Part shown: positions 5,898 through 8,360 of the stretch, one piece after another
Numbering within the stretch: position 1 is the stretch's first letter
Layout of the letters: each line of letters starts with the position of its first letter
Origin: Propionibacterium sp.
Lineage (GTDB): Bacteria > Actinomycetota > Actinomycetes > Propionibacteriales > Propionibacteriaceae
Reading direction: 5' to 3'
Assembly (NCBI GenBank): GCA_012514785.1
Contig: JAAYZP010000276.1
Coordinates: forward strand, 1-8,360
Length of the DNA stretch: 8,360 nucleotides
Notes under the pieces: model-generated
Databases searched by the model: none
Seen by the model: the letters and a program-made list of their open reading frames with translations, nothing else
What the model was told of the DNA's origin: nothing
Translations under genes and position numbers: made by a program

Positions 5898-7603
5898 TCG
5901 AAGGCGTCAAGCAGCAGAAATGGTGGGGTTGGGGCGAAGAAGGCCAGGCCTACTCCGCCGAAGGCAAGCCCAAGTTTGCGCCCTTCGTGAAGAAAATGAC
6001 CGGGATCGACATCCACGCCCCCGTCAAACCGGTACCCAACTTCGAGGACCTCGACGTCCCCGTCAGCATCCTCGGCGACGACCTGCGCGGGACGCTCGTC
6101 GGCATCCTCGGTGAGCAGTACGTCCAGACCGACGACGAGACCCGCGTCGTGCACACCTTCGGCAAGGGCGTGCGCGACCTGATGCGCGTGCGCCGCGGCG
6201 ACCTCGGGCGCGTGCCCGACGTCGTGGTCTACCCCGCCGACGAGGCCCAGGTGGCCGGCGTCATGGACGCGGTCGTCGAAGCCGACGGCGTCGTCATCCC
6301 CTTCGGCGGCGGCTCCAACATCGTCGCGGCCCTCGAGGCCGTGCCCGGCGAGAGCCGTGCGATCGTCAGCGTCAACCTCGGCCGCCTCAACAAGGTCCTC
6401 GAGATCGACGAGCAGTCCGGGCTCGCGCGCATCCAGGCCGGCGTCTTCGGCCCCGACATGGAGGAGCAGCTCCAGGCCCGCGGCTGGACGATGGGGCACC
6501 ACCCCGACTCGTTCGTGTGGTCCACACTCGGCGGCTGGATCGCCACCCGCAGCTCCGGCATGCAGTCCGACAAGTACGGCGACATCGCCGACATCACCCG
6601 CGGCCTGCGCATGGTCATGCCCGGCCAGATCCTCGAGCTGCGCCCGCTGCCGTCGACGTCGTCCGGCCCGAGCGTCCGCGAGATGGTGCTCGGCTCCGAA
6701 GGCCGGCTCGGCATCATCACGGAGGCGTGGGTCAACGTCCACCGGATCCCGGAGGTGCGCGAGATCCAGGCGTACTTCTTCCCCGACTACTACGCCGGCC
6801 TGAGGGCCTGCGAACAGGTCGTCCACGACGGCGTGGGCGTCATGATGGCGCGCGTGTCCGACGCGATCGAGACGCAGTACATCATGGCCAACGGCAAGGA
6901 GTCGAAGTCGAAGGTCTCCAAGCTGGCCAACGCCGGCGTGAAGAAGCTCATGGAGGCCAAGAAGTGGGACCTCGGGCAGATCGCGATGAGCTTCATCGGC
7001 TTCGAGGGCACCGCGAACGACGTGCGCTACAAGAAGGGGCTGGTCGCGAAGATCGTGAAACAGCACGGCGGCTTCGGCGTCGGCTCCGGCCCCGGCGCGC
7101 TGTATGACCAGAAGAAGTACGACACCCCCTACCTGCGCGACTTCATGCTCGACCGCGGCCTCGTCTGCGACGTGTCCGAGACCACCGCGCCTTGGAAGTA
7201 CGCCGAGGCGCTGCACCGCAAGACCACCAAGGCGTTCAACGACGCCATGGAGGAGATCGGCAAGATCGGCGTCGTCTTCTGCCACATCAGCCACTCGTAC
7301 CACTCGGGTGCCTGCCAGTACTTCACGTTCGTCGTCAACGACGACTCCGAGACCGCCGAGCACAGCTACGACGTCGCCAAGCGCGCCATCCAGCAGTCGT
7401 TCGTCGACCACCACGCGACGGTGTCGCACCACCACGGCGTCGGTGAGGAGCACAGCCCGTGGATGGCCGAGGACATCTCGCCGGCGGGCGTGTTCATCCA
7501 ACGGAAGCTGTTCGACGGTGTCGACCCCGGGGGCAACCTCAACCCCGGCAAGATCGTCCACGACGGCGAGCCCGGCATCTCCAGCAACTCCCCCGACGCC
7601 TGA
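5894..7603 (+). CDS. FAD-binding oxidase-fold enzyme, alkyl-DHAP synthase-like
   Basis: A 569-residue FAD enzyme of the vanillyl-alcohol oxidase/FAD_binding_4 superfamily. It carries features specific to alkyl-dihydroxyacetonephosphate synthase (AGPS), which swaps the acyl chain of acyl-DHAP for a fatty alcohol to make the ether bond. The N-terminal KWWGWGEEG (9-17) resembles the KWNGWG start of AGPS. PDVVVYPADEAQV (108-120) and PFGGGSNIVAAL (136-147) form the flavin-binding core, and STLGGWIATRSSGM (210-223) follows. YLRD (413-416), SETTAPW (428-434) and GACQYFTF (472-479) match the substrate region; Y476 aligns with the catalytic AGPS tyrosine. SHHHGVG (511-517) is the histidine triad of AGPS, and DPGGNLNPGKI (544-554) ends the domain. 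There is no signal peptide. The gene overlaps plsC by ATGA, with a GGAGGA ahead. A related D-lactate/glycolate oxidase-type activity is the alternative, but the HHH triad and N-terminus argue for the AGPS branch. Confidence 0.88.
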   Translation: MIEGVKQQKWWGWGEEGQAYSAEGKPKFAPFVKKMTGIDIHAPVKPVPNFEDLDVPVSILGDDLRGTLVGILGEQYVQTDDETRVVHTFGKGVRDLMRVRRGDLGRVPDVVVYPADEAQVAGVMDAVVEADGVVIPFGGGSNIVAALEAVPGESRAIVSVNLGRLNKVLEIDEQSGLARIQAGVFGPDMEEQLQARGWTMGHHPDSFVWSTLGGWIATRSSGMQSDKYGDIADITRGLRMVMPGQILELRPLPSTSSGPSVREMVLGSEGRLGIITEAWVNVHRIPEVREIQAYFFPDYYAGLRACEQVVHDGVGVMMARVSDAIETQYIMANGKESKSKVSKLANAGVKKLMEAKKWDLGQIAMSFIGFEGTANDVRYKKGLVAKIVKQHGGFGVGSGPGALYDQKKYDTPYLRDFMLDRGLVCDVSETTAPWKYAEALHRKTTKAFNDAMEEIGKIGVVFCHISHSYHSGACQYFTFVVNDDSETAEHSYDVAKRAIQQSFVDHHATVSHHHGVGEEHSPWMAEDISPAGVFIQRKLFDGVDPGGNLNPGKIVHDGEPGISSNSPDA

Positions 7604-7606
7604 TCC

Positions 7607-8360
7607 ATGCTCACCGTCCTCTCGCCCGCGAAGTCCCTGGACTTCGAGACGAAGCTGACCACCAAGAAGCACTCCGAGCCGCGGCTGGTGGGCCAGTCGG
7701 CGGGGCTGATCGAGGTGATGCGCACCAAGTCACCTGACGACGTCTCGGAGCTGATGCGCATCTCGGAGGACCTGGCGACGCTGAACGTGCACCGCTACCG
7801 GGAGTTCGCGCTCGAACACACGACGAAAAACTCGCGGCCCGCGGTGCTGGCCTTCAACGGGGACGTCTACCAGGGCATGGACGCCGGCGGCTTCGACGCG
7901 CGCGACCTCACGGAGGCGCAGAAGTCGATCCGCATCCTCTCCGGGCTCTACGGGCTGCTGCGGCCGCTGGACCTCATCCAGCCGCACCGGCTCGAGATGG
8001 GCACCCGGCTCGCCACGGCGCGCGGGAAGACGCTCTACGACTGGTGGGGGACGCAGGTGACCGAGCAGCTCCGTCGCGACCTCGACGCCTCGCCAGGGGC
8101 CGACGTGCTGGTCAACCTCGCCTCCGCGGAATACTTCAAGGTGGTGCTGCCCGAGCAGCTCGGGGGGCGCATCATCACGCCGCGCTTCGAGGACCGGGAC
8201 GCCGACGGTGTGCCCCGCGTCGTCGGCTTCCACGCCAAGCGCGCCCGAGGTGCGATGGCGGGCTGGCTGGTGCGTAACCGGATCCGGGCGGCGTCGAGGA
8301 TCGTCGAGTTCGACGGCCTCGGCTACGAGTACGACGAGAGCGTCTCGACGAAGGACCAGC
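7607..8360 (+). CDS. yaaA: Peroxide stress protein YaaA (DUF328/UPF0246), 3' end cut off
   Basis: The frame opens with the ATG at 7607, three bases after the AGPS-like stop, and is still open at the window end, giving 251 residues; the family is about 250-260 long, so little is missing. Family motifs are plain: LSPAKSLDF (5-13), FNGDVYQGMD (83-92), LSGLYGLLRPLDLIQP (111-126), RLEMGT (128-133), NLASAEYFKVV (170-180) and KRARGAMA (211-218). In E. coli YaaA is induced by OxyR and limits free iron and oxidative DNA damage during peroxide stress; related proteins have a DNA-binding fold. No Shine-Dalgarno is visible, so translation probably depends on reinitiation after the upstream gene. The link to the lipid genes is unexplained; it may be simple co-transcription. 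Confidence 0.95.
   Translation, partial: MLTVLSPAKSLDFETKLTTKKHSEPRLVGQSAGLIEVMRTKSPDDVSELMRISEDLATLNVHRYREFALEHTTKNSRPAVLAFNGDVYQGMDAGGFDARDLTEAQKSIRILSGLYGLLRPLDLIQPHRLEMGTRLATARGKTLYDWWGTQVTEQLRRDLDASPGADVLVNLASAEYFKVVLPEQLGGRIITPRFEDRDADGVPRVVGFHAKRARGAMAGWLVRNRIRAASRIVEFDGLGYEYDESVSTKDQ

Noticed and set aside
5894..7603. Calling the flavoenzyme a D-lactate or glycolate oxidase (GlcD-like)
   Set aside because: The fold is shared, but the KWWGWG N-terminus, the HHH triad and the GACQYFTF segment fit AGPS better. Kept only as an alternative.
6357..7658. Overlapping + strand frames with Ser/Arg/Pro/Thr-rich translations inside the flavoenzyme gene
   Set aside because: Out-of-frame shadows of a gene whose own frame is fully supported by motifs.

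Overview
The window is a GC-rich stretch of bacterial chromosome with dense coding, GTG and ATG starts, 4-nt ATGA overlaps and sparse Shine-Dalgarno motifs. All genes are on the + strand. The protein families and base composition suggest a high-GC actinobacterium; I cannot name the genus from sequence alone. No rRNA, tRNA, CRISPR array, transposase or phage gene was seen.

Layout: (1) Positions 1-663 hold the end of an Mrp/Mnh-type cation/proton antiporter operon: the 3' part of mnhF and all of mnhG, overlapping by ATGA. (2) Positions 696-3943 hold pta and ackA, the phosphotransacetylase-acetate kinase pathway linking acetyl-CoA, acetyl phosphate, acetate and ATP. (3) Positions 3944-4314 are a 371-nt intergenic region with no convincing gene but much structure: a hairpin just after ackA, a 28-nt-arm inverted repeat, two adjacent bulged hairpins, a perfect 14-bp palindrome resembling a LacI-family operator, and a leaderless-type promoter at its end. 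(4) Positions 4315-8360 hold four tightly packed genes: a short-chain dehydrogenase/reductase, a PlsC-type acyltransferase, an FAD enzyme very like alkyl-dihydroxyacetonephosphate synthase (AGPS), and yaaA (peroxide stress protein), which runs off the right edge.

The main idea from the window is that the reductase, acyltransferase and AGPS-like genes form a compact operon with the same three enzyme classes that make ether lipids in peroxisomes (dihydroxyacetone-phosphate acyltransferase, AGPS, acyl/alkyl-DHAP reductase). The families are read from sequence; the pathway is inference. Two further observations stand out. First, the pta and reductase starts share a near-identical -10/start arrangement that predicts leaderless mRNAs. 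Second, the large inverted repeat after ackA can fold in two mutually exclusive ways.
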